Below the pieces are notes generated by a model. That model was given only the letters and a program-made list of their open reading frames with translations. It ran no database searches and had not been told where the DNA came from. Source: Paracoccaceae bacterium (GTDB lineage: Bacteria > Pseudomonadota > Alphaproteobacteria > Rhodobacterales > Rhodobacteraceae). Taken from it: a DNA stretch of 9,195 nucleotides. A program made the translations under genes and the position numbers. Of this stretch, positions 7,427 to 9,195 are shown piece after piece. Numbering within the stretch: position 1 is the first letter of the stretch; each line of letters opens with the position of its first letter. Location: assembly GCA_002746395.1 (NCBI GenBank), contig NVXA01000001.1:71390-80584 (forward strand), in the 5' to 3' direction.

Positions 7427-8817
7427 CAACTTTCCTTTTTACGATATAGCGTGGAGGGCGAGACATCCAGCAAACGCGCCGCTTGCGGAATTGACCCGTC
7501 GCAAAACTCGATAGTCGCCTCGATGAATTCCCGCTCGAACGTCGCGAGCGGGGTGCCAATAAATGCGGAAACGTTGTTCGATTGCTCGGCCCCGCGCATT
7601 ATATCGGCTGAACCGGCCAGCCTTGCAGAACCGCTGTTGAACGCTTGATTTGGCATCGTCACTTCGGAGGGTAACATCTCGGACAAAACGATCGGACCGT
7701 CGTTCAACACCACAACATTACGGATCGCATTCATCAACTGGCGAACATTTCCGGGCCACGCCATAGACGTGAAAATTTCGCGGACTTCAGGACTAAAGCC
7801 AGTGAAATTCTTGCCTTCTTCCGCTGTGAACTTCGCCAGGATTTCGTCAGCGATCAGCATAATGTCTCCCTCCCGTTCCCGCAGTGGGGGAAGATGAATG
7901 GGAACCACATGCAGACGGTAATATAAGTCTTCGCGAAAACGCCCGGCACGAACCTCGGTTAGCGGGTCGCGGTTGGTGGCGCAAACGATGCGCACATCAA
8001 CCATCTGCGCCTTCGTAGCACCAACAGGCTGGATGGTTGATGTTTGCAAAAAACGCAGCAATTTGGTCTGCAAGCTCAGGTCCATCTCGCATATTTCGTC
8101 CAGAAACAACGTCCCCCCGCTCGCGGCCGCGGCCGCGCCCTTCTTATCCGCAATCGCCCCCGTGAACGAGCCTTTAAGATGCCCGAACACCTCTGATTCC
8201 AGCAAACCACGCGGGATTGCACCGCAATTCAGCGGAACAAACGGGCCGTTCGCGCGGTTGGAAATGTCGTGGATGGCTTGGGCGCACAGCTCCTTGCCGG
8301 TACCGCTTTCGCCGGTCACAAACACCGTCGCGGTGGACCGCCCGATGTTGCGCACCATTTTATAGATATCCTGCATGGGCTTGGAAGAACCGATAAACCC
8401 CTGAAACGCGCCACTCTCGTCGGATTGCGGGCGGAATTGTTCGACATCGTTAGTTAAAGCCTTTTGCGCATTATCAACGGCGGAAAGCAGACGGGTTTCG
8501 TCAAATGGCTTAACCAGAAAATCGAACGCCCCCAAACGCATTGCCTCGACCGCACGGTTGATCGAGCCGTTCGCGGTAATCACAATAACCTTGATGCCGG
8601 GTTGCGCCGCGACGAATTCAGACACCAGATCCATCCCGTCGCCATCGGGCAACAACAGATCCAGCAGTACAATTTGATGTTTGGCTTTCGCGAATTTATC
8701 ACGGGCTTCACTGACGGAAAATACACATTCAGCGCGATGACCCGCCTTGCGAATTACCGCCTCGTACACCATGGATAGTGACGGTGTATCCTCGACCAGA
8801 AGTATTGGGCGCCCCAT
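7414..8817 (-). CDS. LuxO-like sigma54-dependent response regulator
   Basis: Three-domain NtrC-family activator of 467 aa. Residues ~4-118 are a receiver with acidic pocket Glu9-Asp10, phospho-acceptor Asp53 ('LLDLLLPDGDG'), Thr81 and Lys103. Residues ~140-375 are the AAA+ domain: Walker A 'GESGTGKE' (169-176), sigma54-contact loop GSFTGA (216-221, usually GAFTGA), Walker B 'GTLFLDE' (235-241) and 'RFREDLYYRL' (293-302). Residues ~425-465 are a Fis-type helix-turn-helix ending 'SPSTLYRKKESW'. The stretch after GSFTGA ('ADKKGAAAAASGG') and 'LCEMDL-QTKLLRF'-like text resemble Vibrio LuxO more than NtrC; that comparison is from memory. It starts 6 bp after an Hpt-encoding gene, its likely phosphodonor. 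No strong Shine-Dalgarno is visible at 8817, so translation may be coupled to the upstream gene. Targets are unknown. Confidence 0.92.
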   Translation of the reverse strand: MGRPILLVEDTPSLSMVYEAVIRKAGHRAECVFSVSEARDKFAKAKHQIVLLDLLLPDGDGMDLVSEFVAAQPGIKVIVITANGSINRAVEAMRLGAFDFLVKPFDETRLLSAVDNAQKALTNDVEQFRPQSDESGAFQGFIGSSKPMQDIYKMVRNIGRSTATVFVTGESGTGKELCAQAIHDISNRANGPFVPLNCGAIPRGLLESEVFGHLKGSFTGAIADKKGAAAAASGGTLFLDEICEMDLSLQTKLLRFLQTSTIQPVGATKAQMVDVRIVCATNRDPLTEVRAGRFREDLYYRLHVVPIHLPPLREREGDIMLIADEILAKFTAEEGKNFTGFSPEVREIFTSMAWPGNVRQLMNAIRNVVVLNDGPIVLSEMLPSEVTMPNQAFNSGSARLAGSADIMRGAEQSNNVSAFIGTPLATFEREFIEATIEFCDGSIPQAARLLDVSPSTLYRKKESWDKN

Positions 8818-8823
8818 TATGTG

Positions 8824-9195
8824 TTAACCCGCTTTTTCGTTGTTCAAGAATGTTACAACCTTCGAGATACCGATAATGCATTGCAAGTTCAACGGCTGTG
8901 CGGTCAGTTTATCACAAGCATTTGCAGCCGCGTTCAAATCTTGCGCCAAATGTTGTAAGTTTGTGGCCCCGATCGCACCCGCAACAGAAATCAGAATGTG
9001 GCTGTGACTGCGCCAATCGGCATGATTATCGTCAGCCTCAGCCATGGTTAAACCCTTTTTTATGGTATCGAAGTCAGTCACGACTTTTCCCAGAAACTCC
9101 TCCAGAAAATCTGGGCCAATCGTCTGGGCGATCACGTTGTAAATGGCGCGGTCAACATAGCCCGGGTCATCGGTTGAAGCCTCGGCTTGCGCGCC
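8824..9195 (-). CDS. Hpt-domain phosphotransfer protein, C-terminal part (5' end beyond the window)
   Basis: The frame is open from the window edge (9195) to the TAA at 8826-8824, 123 residues. The GTG at 9135 is probably internal, because the 20 codons before it encode plausible protein ('STDDPGYVDRAIYN'). The segment looks like a four-helix Hpt domain: helix A 'GPDFLEEFLGKVVTDF', then 'HSHILISVAGAIGATNLQHLA'. Counted from the GTG, His46 is the likely phosphorylated residue. The consensus H-x-L-K-G is H-I-L-I-S here, while the following Gly/Ala pattern is kept. It may be a free LuxU-like protein or the tail of a hybrid sensor kinase; the visible part cannot tell which. It is 6 bp upstream of the sigma54 response regulator in the same orientation, so the two very probably form one phosphorelay. 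Confidence 0.75.
   Translation of the reverse strand, partial: GAQAEASTDDPGYVDRAIYNVIAQTIGPDFLEEFLGKVVTDFDTIKKGLTMAEADDNHADWRSHSHILISVAGAIGATNLQHLAQDLNAAANACDKLTAQPLNLQCIIGISKVVTFLNNEKAG

Noticed and set aside
8124..8138. GCGGCCGCGGCCGCG run as a cloning scar or repeat insertion
   Set aside because: It is in frame, encodes an alanine run, and sits at a position that is already Ala/Gly-rich in LuxO-type proteins; natural GC-rich coding explains it.

Overview
The window looks like an ordinary chromosomal stretch of a Rhodobacterales (Roseobacter-type) alphaproteobacterium of moderate GC. The basis is the flavour of the encoded proteins and the clustering of nucleoside and urate salvage genes; no marker gene settles the taxonomy. 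It holds nine genes. The first and last are cut by the window edges, and one (a urate/xanthine-type permease) appears broken. I see no tRNA, rRNA, CRISPR array, insertion sequence or prophage gene.

Layout: (1) 1-536, plus strand: the 3' end of a Pro/Ala/Thr-rich protein with a PilP/GspC-like C-terminal domain. (2) 533-1906, minus: an MgtE magnesium channel, tail to tail with gene 1 and sharing a 4-bp TTAA. (3) 1907-2271: a 365-bp divergent intergenic region with an inverted repeat near mgtE and a potentially structured leader for the permease. (4) 2272-3514, plus: an NCS2 purine permease split by a frameshift, best explained by an out-of-frame deletion of roughly 25 codons around TM2. It is followed by a strong hairpin and then uraD (3592-4098), a urate-catabolism enzyme. 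(5) 7319-4091, minus: a tight four-gene nucleoside salvage operon, cdd-deoB-add-upp, with a readable sigma70-like promoter before cdd. (6) 9195-7414, minus: a C-terminal Hpt domain (partial gene, possibly the tail of a hybrid sensor kinase) followed after 6 bp by a LuxO-like sigma54-dependent response regulator.

How the genes work together: the minus-strand operon deaminates cytidine and adenosine, isomerises pentose-1-phosphates to pentose-5-phosphates, and returns uracil to UMP. The plus-strand permease/uraD pair belongs to import and oxidation of urate or xanthine, and its import step is probably lost here. The Hpt/LuxO-like pair would form a phosphorelay ending in sigma54 promoter activation; its targets cannot be read from this window.

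I found no clearly undescribed system. The points most worth following are the permease lesion, the possible structured leader ahead of it, the absence of deoA from the nucleoside operon, and the LuxO-like relay.
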